This document shows, in pieces, positions 24,401 to 36,135 of a DNA stretch of 64,000 nt (within the stretch, counting starts at the first letter, position 1; every line of letters starts with the position of its first letter). The DNA is from Promerops cafer. Taxonomy: Eukaryota > Chordata > Aves > Passeriformes > Nectariniidae. Where the stretch lies: positions 575,776-639,775 of the forward strand of contig VZSE01002737.1 in the NCBI GenBank assembly GCA_013398275.1, written 5' to 3'. Below the pieces are notes generated by a model. That model saw nothing but the letters and a program-made list of their open reading frames with translations, did not search any database and was not told the origin of the DNA. A program made the position numbers and the translations under genes.

Positions 24401-25319
24401 TATTAAATGTATATCATAATTTTTCAGTATTTGGAGATTTTATTTCCTATTTATTCATGGTCCAGAACTCTTGGTAACCCAGGTCTTAGTAATTAAATCT
24501 ACTCTACAGCTGGCATTTTAAAAGCAATCCCACTGGCACTGTTTGCAGAGCAAATTTATGCATAAATGGGATATATTCATTACAATGTCTTGTTTCAGTT
24601 TTGACCAGAGCTTCTGCCAATGTTGTCCTCAAACTTGCCGAGAATACTTTGGGTGATATGCAGGGGGTCCCTAGAGTTATACTGAGTTGTGCAGCATGTA
24701 TGGCTCACCAGGCTTTAGATGTTTGCATAGCAGAGATTGTTATTACAGCAGAGGTTGTTTACTTCTGGCTATGATAAATAGATCTCAGCCACAACTTAGT
24801 GGCTATTTGATGCTTTTCTTTATTATTTTTTACTTCATTCCTGCCTAGCTGGATTCCTGCTTCTTCTAGAGCTCTGCAGCACATTGGTATGGATATCAGG
24901 TGCAGCTTTAGGCATCATTCCTTCATAAGTCACTTCCATTTTGTGGCCAGCTGGTCCAAAGAAATAACTTTTGGTTTTCCATGCTTTCATTACTGCACCT
25001 CAATGCTACCTGTAAAATCCCGATAGTTGCCTTCCTAACAAATGTTTTGTTATTATCATTATTACTTGAATTCCTGCAGAAAACAGTCATTCTGAGAGTT
25101 AACTTGAGTTTTCTGCGCTATTAAAGCACAATTTATTCTTTGGGTGGTTTTTTTGCCTCAAAAGTGTATAAAGTATCTTACGTGTAATAAAGCTTTTTCT
25201 TGTTTCTCAAGTCTTCCTTTGGTGTCACAGGAGGATCATCAGGAAAAGATCCTGCAGGTACAGAACTGCACTGTCCTTACAATTCCTTAGAGACCTGCGA
25301 GCAGAACAGTACAAGTTAC
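21439..25319. other. Unannotated DNA with one local duplication
   Basis: There is no gene or recognised transposon. A 41-bp unit duplicated with 71-bp spacing, containing the only ambiguous base of the window, lies at 22584-22695. A phrase near 21898-21920 (CTTTTCAGTCTAAAACAGAG) resembles the spacer of that duplication. Confidence 0.55.
22584..22695. repeat. Direct duplication, 41-bp copies at 71-bp spacing
   Basis: Copies at 22584-22624 and 22655-22695 begin TCAGAATTCAGTTATC and end TCATTGAAAATAGG. They differ at one base (CCC versus CTC after TTAT). The base straight after the first copy (22625) is N. The 30-bp spacer contains TTTTCAGTCTGAAACAGAGG. The near-identity implies a recent duplication or an assembly artefact. 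Confidence 0.9.
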
Positions 25320-25453
25320 TTTATTTATTAAATTATCTCTACCTCAACCCGTTTATTTTCTGACTTTTACTCATCCTGTGCTCTTTCCTTCCCACTGGAG
25401 GGGAGTGAGTGCCTGTGTGGGGCTTTCTTGCCAGCTGGGGTTAAACCATGACA
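25320..25453 (+). mobile_element. Avian endogenous retrovirus LTR, 3' end only
   Basis: The sequence runs TTATTTATTAAATTATCTCT, ACCTCAACCCGTTTATTTTC, CATCCTGTGCTCTTTCC, TTCCCACTGGAGGGGAGTGAG, CTTGCCAGCTGGGGTTAAACC and ends ATGACA. I recognise this as the R/U5 end of a common avian LTR family; the terminal CA fits the LTR boundary. The LTR 5' part and all internal retroviral genes are absent. It is an incomplete solo LTR or a truncated remnant. The family name is not assigned. Confidence 0.7.
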
Positions 25454-26305
25454 CCTGTCTGCTGCCAAAATCCTCCCTGATGGTTCCAACATCTGAACTG
25501 TGATATAGGACCTGTACTCAGGTGAGTGCTCCCAGCTTGATGTTCATGAAATATAGTTATACCCTCCTCCTCCCAGCTCCCCAAGCAATGCTTCTCTTTC
25601 TGTAGGAGCTCTGTTTCCCTCTGCTTTTTATGGTGTTCTGGGGAGATTCCACTGATGTCTTTACAAAGAGCAGCCATCATTAACCCCCTCGTTTCCTTCC
25701 TCTGTTACTCTCGGAAATTCAGGAAGGTTACTGGGTTTCTCTGCCTTTCAGAGCTGGGTAGGTAGGTTGTGTTCACTGTCAGGAGCATTCCTGGCCCAGT
25801 TCATGCTTCCTGCTGGCAGGTGTAGGACAGGCTCAGTTCAGGAAACTGCATCTCCTCATCTCTTTTCTGATGCAATTTCTCATTTGGGAACTAAATACAG
25901 ATCCATATCTGGCTAGGACCTCTTAATGATTTGATGCTATTCTCAATTATAGCACTTCTAATTGCTCTAGGGAACACACCCAAATGAATTGAATTTCATT
26001 GAATAATTCCCTGATTTTGCAGTTCATTCAGCTGAAGTTCAGAGGCCTGTCTGCTTGCTGCACCACTGCACACATAACAGGGAGTTAGCTTTAGGATCAC
26101 CATTTCTATGCCAAGCCCAGTTGTTTTGTTTGCTCTCTGAAATACTCACTCAACATGTTCAATCTCAGTTTAAACAGTAGACTCAGCTCATGCCCACCAC
26201 AGGGTGGAGTAGGGAGATCATTGCTTCTCCATTATCAACTAAGAGGTATTTGCATATTGCAGGTGTTAAGGAAACCTCTGTGCATGGTATATTGCTTGCT
26301 GTTTG

Positions 26306-26320
26306 AAAAAAAAAAAAAAA
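26306..26320. repeat. Poly-A tract (A15)
   Basis: Fifteen consecutive A residues. Confidence 0.9.
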
Positions 26321-29239
26321 GGCATATTTCCTTTTTATCTTAATATAAATTTTTGTTTGGCTTGCATCCTCAAAACTAGATGTAGGTGGTCTCATATTTA
26401 TTTCCATTTTCAGTAGTTGGTGTTTGGACTTGCAGGAGTCCACAATCCCAGTTAACCATATAAGAATTTATTACAGCTATAAGAAAATTGTGAATGAAGT
26501 CCATCAACTCAAATTTACTCCCCTGCAGGAAAATAAGTACTCAACCACTTTTCACTGTGCTCCACATTTTATAACCCTTAAAAGGATATATAAACATTGT
26601 TTTCCCTTTATATGTATAGAAAATTTTACCATAAAGTCCATTATATTGTACAAATACAAAACACATCCCATTATGCAGACCATTAAATGTTGTTTAGGAA
26701 GTCTTTTTCTGGCTAAGACATGATTTAGTTCACCTCCAGGGAAGCAATTCAGTCAATATTTCTGCCAATATCTGATCTTTAGTGGGTCTCCATAATCCTT
26801 CCTCTCTGTTTTTTCTGGAGGCTGTTTCTTCACCCTCAAACAGTGAAATTGAACATCAGAAAAGTTTTCTGGAAAACAAGTAGCATAATATTTTGAAGGC
26901 TACCAACACATCAGACAGAAGTATTTCCTATTTGTATCCTGATAGGTTTCATTTTATTTGCATGAAACATTAGTAGAAGTTAATTTGTTTAAAAAAAAAG
27001 CAAAATTCATAGATACATTTTTTCTTTGTGGTTAATTACATTTTTCTGCTTTATTTCATGGGGAAAGTAGGTAAGACATTGAAAATGGTATATTTTAAAC
27101 TACAAAGCCATAAATTCACCCTTTATGTGTCCATATCTTCTAAAAAATATGTGCACAAGTAGTGTTACAGAGTAAATATAAACTGAAAAACATCCTGATT
27201 TTCATTAAATTGTCACTTTCCAAAATTATACTTATTTAATGTGTTGCTTTTTTCTTTCAAAAATATCTTCCTTGTGATAAATTTTATCTTTTTGCCATTT
27301 TACCAGACATGGCAAAAAAAAAAATAGCAACAATCCTCAAAGAAGGATTGAAAGAATAATCTTGTGTCTGTAGAGATTCCTAAGCAATAAATTCCACCAT
27401 CTCTAACTGAAATGAAGCAGTGCAAAAATCCAGATTATAAGTGAAGCTAAAATCCTGTGCCTCACCATATGCTTCCTCAGAACTCCTAAAATTGTAAGGA
27501 GGAAACAGGCAACTTCTTAAAAATGTAATTGGTATCTCTGTTTCTTCTCAGTCTAGGAGTGGACAGAGACTGTGATTTATGAAGACTTTGATAAAGATGT
27601 TTCATGTGTTCTGACACATAAATTTCAGGGTAGACTGGCTCTGGAATTATTTTCACTGACTTCTCTTATCTGCGTTCCAAATAATAATAAAAAGGCTTCT
27701 ATTTCTTTGGAGTGAAACATATTTATCTGCTTAAAATAGCTGAGACATCCAACAGGAGGGGAGGCAAATAACGTGTTGAGCTGAGTGAAACTAAAACAAT
27801 TGCAAGTAATTTACACTAAATTATTGGTTATATTGAACTTCTGTTTCTTCCATCTTTGGGGAAAAAAAAATCAAAGTCCTTCATACCTTTCCAAGGTGCC
27901 TCCAGCATTGCATATTTCATTATGCAATCCTTCTGTCTGTCTTGGCTGCCCCCTTTTCCTTCCCAGAAGCCCAGGGAGGATTCATGTCTGGGGAGCTGTG
28001 AAGGTAATAGAACAGCGTGAGCACAAGGAAAGAATAGAACCACGTGGTGCACAAGGAAAGGCTCACCAGCAGTGCTGCCCAGCGCTGTGCCTGGCTGCAT
28101 CCCTGCACCCCTGCACCCACAAATCCTGCTGCCTTTCCTGCCACCAGGCAGCAAAACTGTCAGCAGCTCCCTGAGTCTGGATCCACTCTGCCTAGGAAAT
28201 GAGTGAGGTTTAATATTTACTCTTCAACGTTTGAGGCCCCACTGGAAAGGAGCTGGTGGTTTTCGTTCTCTGGGTGTGAGACGTGTGTGGTGTAACTGGT
28301 ACTGAGCAGCCACCTCAGCAGAGGTGTCAGGGCCTGAGTGGTCTGAGGTATCTGCTGCTTTATCCTTAAGAGTTGCTGCCTTCACCTTAGACCTTCAGCA
28401 GGACTGCTGTGAAAAACCCTTCTGCAGTCCCTGCACCCCTTCTCCTTAGGTCAAACACAATACTTGCACCAAGGCTACAGAAGATTGTGCGTTGCTTCTG
28501 CCTTCAAAGAAATTGAATATTGGTTTCTAAGCAGGCAGTGATATTTCCATGGGAAGGATTCTAGATCAGATTCTATTTTCCATTATAACTTCCAAGCACT
28601 CACCTAACTGAAAAATCTCAATTGGCAAATAAATTTATCTTGAGTCTCAGGCAATGAGGCACAGACTGTTGCTAACCAAGTCGCTTCTCTTCCTGCCCTG
28701 GTGAGCTTCAGAGATTATTTTTAGGGGAAAATTTCTTGCTATAGTGAATGTGTACAGTTTTGCACAATTTAGTGCAGTTGTTCTCCCCCATGTTGAGGTC
28801 CCAGTAGATAAGCAGTGTCCCTCTGGCCTGAAGAAAGACAAAAAATGCAGTTCATTCCTAAACAGGACAGCAGGGCAGAGGATTGACTTAAGCATTTTGG
28901 TGGCTTAAAGTCTGGTACATAGGGCTGCAGAGACACATTTCTGCAGAAGTAAATGTGTAGTTAATATTGCAGCTGACAATCAGCAACCACCTGTTTGTGG
29001 AGATGATTGGAAGTGATGGCCCTGACTTAAAGTATGCAATTTAAATTAATTCCAGCAAAACAAATTTTAATTCTGTAACAGGCAGAAAAAACTCTTGGTT
29101 TTATCAGTGAAACCATATTAGTCTTTCAAGCCAGATAATAAAACATTAAGGTAACATGATCTCCATATACTTTAAACTACCCGTGCTTGCACTCTCTTGA
29201 TGAATTTTCCTAGCAGTACTCTCCACATTCTCAGATCCC

Positions 29240-29266
29240 TTTTTCTTTTTTTCTCTTTTTTTTTTT
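29240..29266. repeat. Polypyrimidine tract
   Basis: T-runs broken by single C residues. Confidence 0.85.
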
Positions 29267-29647
29267 GCTAGTTTATATCCTTCCTGCAACCACTTTGCCA
29301 CTGTCATTTTTTACTGTGATGTGTATGACTGGTCACTCTTACACATACAGTTAGTCTGGTCATGTCTCTGACTAGACGAGAATATGTGGCATACCCAGGA
29401 GAATTCACCTTATTTCAAGGAGCAGTAAATGTTGAAAAACCTGAGACTGCAACAGCTGGGAGTACTTTCAGATGGAAGAATAATTCTAAGTATCGCGCAG
29501 TTGTTGAACCAGAAAAATAAAAAGAACATTCTGTTTCAGAATCATCCTCCTTCTGAAAAGTCTTCATTTTTCAAAAACATCTGTGGTCCTCCTCTGTATT
29601 TGAAGGTACCATAGCTAAAAGTGCTGTGTCACAGATATGTGATGGGG

Positions 29648-29785
29648 ACAGGCATTATCAAACCGATTTTACAAATTAATAACCTCAAACATTGTGTCTA
29701 AAATTCAATGCAATCAAAGCTGAGAAAATTACCTGTTTCTCACAATAACCAATGTAATGTCCTACCCACTGAACCATACTTCTTT
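29648..29785 (-). mobile_element. Possible MIR SINE remnant
   Basis: Read on the minus strand, the ends resemble a MIR: the + strand shows an ACCGATTTTACAAATTAATAACC start and a GTAATGTCCTACCCACTGAACC end. These match the general layout of a reverse-oriented MIR (fill-in from 'CCATTTTACAGATGAGGAAAC' to 'TCTTTCCACTACACCA'). The middle is too diverged to align by eye. Confidence 0.35.
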
Positions 29786-31806
29786 GAGACACCAGTGAAT
29801 CAGAGTGCTCAGGGTGCTCCTGTAATTATACAGCCACATGCTTTCTTATGAAATTACTTGATTGATTATTATACAAAGGATGAAGAGTCTGTTTCAAAAT
29901 CTATTTGGATGTTTCTTGCAAGTTTCTGTCATTGAAACTTCATGTAATATTATGGGTATTTTAAGAACCCATGAAGTTACATCTTTTTCTCTTAGGGAAT
30001 ACAGCACAGCACAGGTTGATTTTTTTTTCCCCCTTTTTATAACTTACATACCAAAGTAATTTTATTTTCTCAACAACAATCATTATTTTCAAAGGTATAT
30101 TTTGAGAAGCAAACAAGCATATATCATGGCCAGTTTAAAGCCTGAAATTGTTCATAAATTCCATTTAGAAGAATGGAAAATGAAATATTTTAGAAATATA
30201 AAGATAGCTTGCAGAATTGCAGGGCACTTCTGTCTCTATTATTACTCTCCAGCAATTTTCCTGTGCGAGTACTTAAGGACTAAGAGTGGCAATAGAAAGA
30301 AAACAAAGAGATCAAGAGGAGCAGTGCACGAGACAGAGCGAGAAAGAAGCAGTTGAATTAATAAAGAGAAGAGCCGGGCTGCAGGATTTCCATGATTAGT
30401 GGTTAGATACAATGTAGAAAGTCAAGACTCAGAGGACCAAGGGAGGATAATCTTCACAACAGTTCCCATCTCCAGGTTAACTCACAGGAAGGCAGAGGAG
30501 GTTGTTTTCCTACCAAAAATGCAGGTTAAGAAGCCCCTAAAAAGTAAGTAATATTAACATTAGTAATTATTATCCTTATAATTTAACCAGAATTAGGCAA
30601 AAGCAGGTAATATATCAAATGTTGATAAAATCCCCTCTGGTGAAACAAGACAGCAGGGAAATAAATGCTTGAAAAATATATAAAGAAAGTGTCTTTGTTG
30701 TTTAAAGTGAGAGACATGCATTTTATCTAAATCTGAATTTTGCTGGAAGATGAAAGTTCTGCAGAGCACGGACTCTCTGGAGGTGGAGTTCTCTAGGAAA
30801 TTCATGTTGCTTTTCTTGACAGCTGATTGATACCAGCAGAATTAACCACATTTTAATGTGAAAGAGCCATATATAGAGTCATGCATTGTTAAAGAGAGTG
30901 CAAAAATTAATTAAGAAAATCTCTGAAATGCAAATTAGATAAATAATGAATTTATTAGCTTATTTATTGTGGCTTGAAATGATAAAAAAATAAATTTGTG
31001 TAATGAGACCCTGCCTGTTCCTGGTTTCAAAGACAAACTGACATTCTTTTCCTCCTCCACTTACTTTAAAATTGCAGCAAGTAACTTGTTAAAGTGTTCT
31101 GGTTGATGGAACTCTGCCAGCCTATTTTATTATAACACATTTTGATTCACAATGAAAGAAAAGGTTATTGCACATGTCATATCTTTATTGTACTTGACAA
31201 TCTGGAAAGCATGTATTCCAAAATGAAACAGAAAGTGAAATATCAGATTACTTTTCCATTATCCACAACAAGAGCTGAGATACCCAGTGACAGTAACAGT
31301 GCTGAGTGGACACTGGCATTCCACAGTGATTAATTTGGGTTTTGCATTTAATTTCCAGGAGGAGGAATATTAAACACACAATTCCACAGGAAAACTGGAC
31401 ATTGATGAAAGTGGTGTCTTCAGTGGGAAAAGCTGTCCCACTGTTGTTGGACTTGCTTACCCAACTTGTACTGGAGAGAATCTCCTCAAAAATGAGCAAA
31501 TTCTTGTTACTCTGAATAAAACTTTCATCCCTATGTCATGTTATTACACAATTTTTTTAATATAAATAGTGAAAAAATTTTAGAAATCCCTTTCTCAAAA
31601 TATGGAAATGGAAATATATTTTCAATTTTAAAAGAACTTGTGATTAGTAATGTACACGTGTTTATGTAACAGTATAAAAAAGACCTGATCTGATTAGGAT
31701 CTCTCAATGCTACAAAAATATTTACACTTTTTGCATACGAAACTCAGAAAAAATTACTTTTAGCCACTTGTGAAATTTCTTCACCTACTGAGCAGACTAG
31801 CCTTTA

Positions 31807-31822
31807 TTTTTTTTTTTTTTTT
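31807..31822. repeat. Poly-T tract (T16)
   Basis: Sixteen consecutive T residues. Confidence 0.9.
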
Positions 31823-32239
31823 GGCTTTGATATTAGTTGACAGAAAAGAGTTTAATTCAGATTCTGCAAATGTAATCTCCATGCATATTCACCATATGAC
31901 ATGAAAAGATAGAGTCATGGAGGTAAAAAGTAAACTCACAAATTAAAAATTCCCTCTGTGTATATTGTTCAGGAGATTGGGGCATGATATTCTAACAGTT
32001 CCCTTAATTTTCAGAAGGGTATTTTTTGGGTCCCAAAATTTTACTTCTACATACAGCTACTAAATGTAACAAATAATTGCATATTACAATATTTCAATAT
32101 AAGATTGGGAGAATTTAGCTAAAATGATGACATGAAGAAGAGTTGTCTCCCCTAAAGACAGATGACATTTAAAAACAAAATACAAATAGCAAAGATAAGC
32201 ATGCATGATATGTAGTTCTAGGATTGACAGACACACAGT

Positions 32240-32270
32240 AAAAAAAAAAAAAAAGAAGAAAAAAAGAAAG
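32240..32270. repeat. A-rich tract with GAA interruptions
   Basis: A15 followed by GAAGAAAAAAAGAAAG. Confidence 0.9.
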
Positions 32271-32299
32271 ACTGGACTTTGGCAATATTTCATCTCTGC

Positions 32300-33510
32300 A
32301 GTAGAACATTTTATTGGATGAGTTTTATGGCCCTGTTTGCAATAATGATCAGGAACAGCGCGGTGTCCAGATTAGCAGGCATCAGTGCTACCATAAGTCA
32401 TTTTAAAACAAGACAATTCTTCAAAGACACACTAAACTTGTCAGTGGTCCACTTTTAAATAACATTTAGAATTCATTTTTATGTCACAGGAAGAACAGTT
32501 AGAAGGAAGCATTTCTACATGAAAAATCATATTTAAAATAATACATTCAAAAGAGAATTCAAGAAAAATCAATAGCCACGTCAGGTGAAGAAGCCAGACT
32601 GCAATGATCTCTTTTGTTCTGGAAGGAAAAAGAAAAGGATTCAACAATTCTGTCATTTGTTTTGCTCATCTTGGCAACAGGGAACCCTGGCATATAACCA
32701 GTAAAAGAGACTCATCAATTTGCAAGATTTTAAATAAAAAATGGGAACACATATGTCATGCATAGATCAAGAACAGCAGAGAAAGTTTCATAAAACCTTT
32801 ATTATTATGTGGACCTGCTTTTGTAGGATCCTGAAAAAAGAGAACACTTATTTTAGCCATTGTTATTTGTACGCTTCCATTGATTTAATTGCAGATTTTT
32901 ATTGCAAAAAATAAAAATGGTATGACAAAGTCTCAAAGAGCCAGGGTCTGCAAGCCAAGTGTAAAATCACACATTCAGACATGATCCGTGATGACAGGAG
33001 ACAGCCCTCGAACCACAAAAATGCTGAAGGAAATAACATAGATAGTTCTCTTCCCGCCCTTTTGCATTCGCTGAGAGGCCATTCAAAGAAATTTTGCATG
33101 AAAGTTCAAAATAGAATGAGCTGCTTAATGAGTCCTTTTCCTCACAAAACACAGGGCAAAATTTATAATAATATCTCAAATGTCTTTCTTCATGAATACG
33201 GGTACATTTTGGAAGCTAGCATTATTTCTTAGGAACTTTTTACCTGGAATCAGCTCCAAGAAATCAAACAGGAAGAGAAACTTGTGCCTTTGAGTCGGTG
33301 GTTTGGCCAGCATCAGTCTTGTGGCTTTTTCAATGTGCTATGAAGTCTTCAAACACTTGGGAACGTTGCATCAATAGCATGTGTCAAACCTACTCAATCA
33401 CACAGCTGTCGAACAGACCTCAGGCACTGCTGTTCTTAGCTCTTGGATATTTATTCGCATGGAAAAGGACAAACTTGGCCTCTGTATATGCAAGATTCTG
33501 CATGCTATAA
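32300..33510. other. Candidate conserved non-coding region, CpG-retaining
   Basis: Within otherwise CpG-poor AT-rich DNA this stretch keeps a series of isolated CpGs (CAGCGCGGTG near 32358, CCACGTCAGG, TGTACGCTTCC, GATCCGTGATG, CCCTCGAACC, CATTCGCTGAG, ATACGGG, GAACGTTGC, CTGTCGAAC, ATTCGCATGG). It also has homeodomain-like cores (CAGATTAGCAG, TTTAATTGCAG). Methylated CpGs decay quickly in neutral DNA, so retention hints at constraint. No long recognisable open frame; the overlapping frames at 32899-33232 lack domains. Confidence 0.3.
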
Positions 33511-35659
33511 TTTACAGATGAACTTCATAACATTTACATTTTCAAAGCAGATACCAGTGTTGACCTTGAGTACCATTAATTTCACCATCTACCCGTTGGT
33601 TTCCACCAGTTCTCTTTTTTAGCCAGATGAATGTACTGCACAAAGTTATGTTCTCATTTTCCAAGGTCTCTAACTCCTGTTTCTATTTACGGACTAAGAG
33701 GAGATTTGATGGACTGTAAGACCTTTTCTTGTGAGGAACCAAGCTGTGCTCCTGCAGAAAGTCAACTCCTTTGACTGGCAGAGAAGCAAAAGGAAGGCTG
33801 ATTATATGGAAATTTCCTCTTTTCAGGTAGTGGGAACCCATTTTGGAACTTTTTACCCCGCTGGCCTCTTTCAGGCAATGCTCGTGTCCTCCAGTTGCAA
33901 TGGGGCTGTATCTATACCCATGGATTGAGACATGTGTCTCCACCTACTTTGTTTTCTGTTCCTTTAACCCACTGAGCAAAAATAAGTACACCCCACAACC
34001 AGTCCCCAGCAGCTCTCAGGTGGCTGCAGCCAACTGAATCGTAGTAACTTGAACCTGTTGATCCTTCATCTTTGCTTGAGCACTTGCATAGACTCCAAAA
34101 AGCCTCACAGCCACAAAAATGGAAGCAGAGTACAGAAATTTTATTCTAATGGCTGTGAGATGGAAGGCTTTTCAGCAATGCCACTGTGAGTTTAGATAAA
34201 TTTTACGCTCAGTTTGTACTGACATAAATTACTACCTGTAGTGCTTGATGGGAGAGCATTTGGTTGGCAATTGACAAGTGTCTCATCTCTCCCTTTATTC
34301 TAGTTTGGGGTGGAATTTGTGAATGTTTTTGTCAATTTCATATAGAATGTGCTGAACCTGCCATAATAAATATGTATAGATTAGTGATTACTGAGGTTTC
34401 CTTCTCTCAAAAATAGATACTATTATTCTTCACACACTCATTTGTGGCAATATTTTATAAAACGTTCATGGTAACCACAGACCTAATGTATTGCAATTGT
34501 CCTTAATCATTTGTTGAGTCAGAAAAATCATTTGCTACTGCTTTGCTTCACCTAGTTCTCTGATGTTTTCTGCTGGCACATCTTGATTCAGGTGTTTGAA
34601 GGGTTAGTGACTGGAGAAGTTTGTGTTCTGCCAAAGCTGCATGGGACGGTTGCTTGGTAACAATACTTGTGGGCATAAAAAGCATTGTGTCAGGCATATG
34701 CCTGTTCCTACTTTTTGTTAGGGGACAGGGAAGAATTATAGAGAAGATATATTTTATTTAAGGAGCCTAGGAGATCTAGAAGAATTGCTGCCTGAGAGAC
34801 GAAGCTGAAAAGGGAATGCTTTGAAACCAATATATCATTGGAGGCTGCCTTCAGTAAACCACTGCAGAATTAAATTAAATTCCATTGGAACTCTCTAGAT
34901 AGCTGCCATGGGAAAATAACCTGCTTCCAGCTGCTTGCTGAGAGTCCCACCCCAGCAAGGCAGCCAGCTGCTTTGGGGAGCAATTTGGGCATAAGGTCCT
35001 CCATGTTTTGGCCTTAGGAGGCCTTCCAAAGCATTTAAACTCCAAGCCAGACCACATGTTGCTGTCTGCAGCTGTGACAGTCACCAGGCACTGCACCAGC
35101 CTCCTCTCCCAAGGGCAGACACAGCCCCACGCAGCAGCCTGAGTGAGTGCTTGGTGAGAGCTTCTCCACAACTCCCACTGCTCCCATCACCCACCCAGCT
35201 CTCTGTGCCGAGAGCCACAGACTGACCAAAGCAGTGTCTGCTCAACAGATTAATCTCTATTAAATCCCTCTCAGGGCTGGATGGGACCTCTATTATTTCC
35301 TTCTCATCTTCTCAGCTGTTCTACCATGTTACTAGTAGGCTTAATCCTGTGACTGTGGACTTGTCAAGCCAGCAAAGTTCAATTCTTTAGTAACTGATAA
35401 ACACTGAACAATACATAAGGGGCAGAAACACCCAGACAGACCGAAGGGGTATTTTGCCTGCCAGTCTAATGGGTTACTGCCACGGCTGTAAAAATGCAGT
35501 TTGGAAAACAGTGAGCATCTGTGAAGAATCTGTGAATGCCTTTGCAGCATCCCCAGTTCTACTTGTTTTGAGGGTGGGCAGAGGTATGCTGGTCCCAAAG
35601 GGTAAAGATTATGTGAGCTTGGAAGAAAATGTCTTGTGCTAAAAAACCGCTTAACAACT

Positions 35660-35790
35660 GAGATGGGAAGACACCTCCAGAAATTGTCTAGTGCAATCCC
35701 ATCACTCAGAGTGCCAGCTAGAATATGTTGTCCAGCATGTTGTCCAGTCTTTATCTCAGAGGGACTCTAATCCATAGTTTTTACAATTTT
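35660..35790 (-). mobile_element. Old CR1 LINE 3' fragment, minus strand
   Basis: The + strand shows GGGAAGACACCTCCAG, TGTCTAGTGCAATCCC and GTTGTCCAGCATGTTGTCC. These are the reverse complement of the old CR1 3' region (the part where a good copy reads GGTTGGACTAGATGACCTC...). No terminal octamers survive at the 5' edge. Diverged and non-coding. Confidence 0.45.
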
Positions 35791-35860
35791 CAAGCCTCTC
35801 TTGAGTCCTCAGAAGTTCACTCAGAAGTTGTAACATAAAGCCAGATGTGGCAATGTCTAA

Positions 35861-36135
35861 AGGAAGAGATAGGGTCTTCTGGCCAAACTCCCTGTTCATT
35901 ACAGTCAGAGATGTTTGCCTATTAATTGTGGCATCAAGTCCAATAACCTCTGGTTGATTAGAGCAAATCTTTCAGGATGACATTTTAATCTTCACTCTAA
36001 AACTCCAAGTGACAGAGAAGCTAAAACACCCCCTGGACAAATTGCTCTGATGATTAATTGCCCCTTCTATTAATAATAATTTTTAAAAGACAGTATTTGC
36101 ATTTTTTCCTGAATATGATGAGTGTGTCTGCTAGA
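35861..36135 (-). mobile_element. Ancient CR1 LINE 3' region, minus strand
   Basis: The + strand reads GGGTCTTCTGGCCAAACTCC, then TTAGAGCAAATCTTTCAGGA, CATTTTAATCTTCACTC, GTGACAGAGAAGCTAAAACA, CAAATTGCTCTGATGATTAA, TTGCCCCTTC. In reverse complement this follows the order of an ancient amniote CR1 tail (a segment coding for the ORF2 end followed by its UTR). Many mismatches show great age. It is separated from the piece at 35660 by about 70 bases and may belong to the same or a different insertion. Confidence 0.55.

Larger units (their letters stand above)
25454..29647. other. Unannotated DNA
   Basis: No gene supported. There is an A15 tract at 26306-26320 and a GC-richer patch at about 27940-28180 with overlapping open frames on both strands (27785-28174 and 27828-28154) that show no domain. 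A pyrimidine tract lies at 29240-29266. The rest is unique AT-rich DNA. Confidence 0.55.
29786..35659. other. Unannotated DNA including conserved-looking core
   Basis: I recognise no transposon or gene. Poly-T/poly-A tracts lie at 31807-31822 and 32240-32270. The block 32300-33510 retains many CpGs and is listed separately. A GC-richer patch lies at about 34900-35230 with short frames only. Confidence 0.55.

Noticed and set aside
25180..25260. A retroviral poly-A/U5 region suggested by GTAATAAAGCTTTTTCTTG
   Set aside because: No matching LTR body or edges could be recognised around it.
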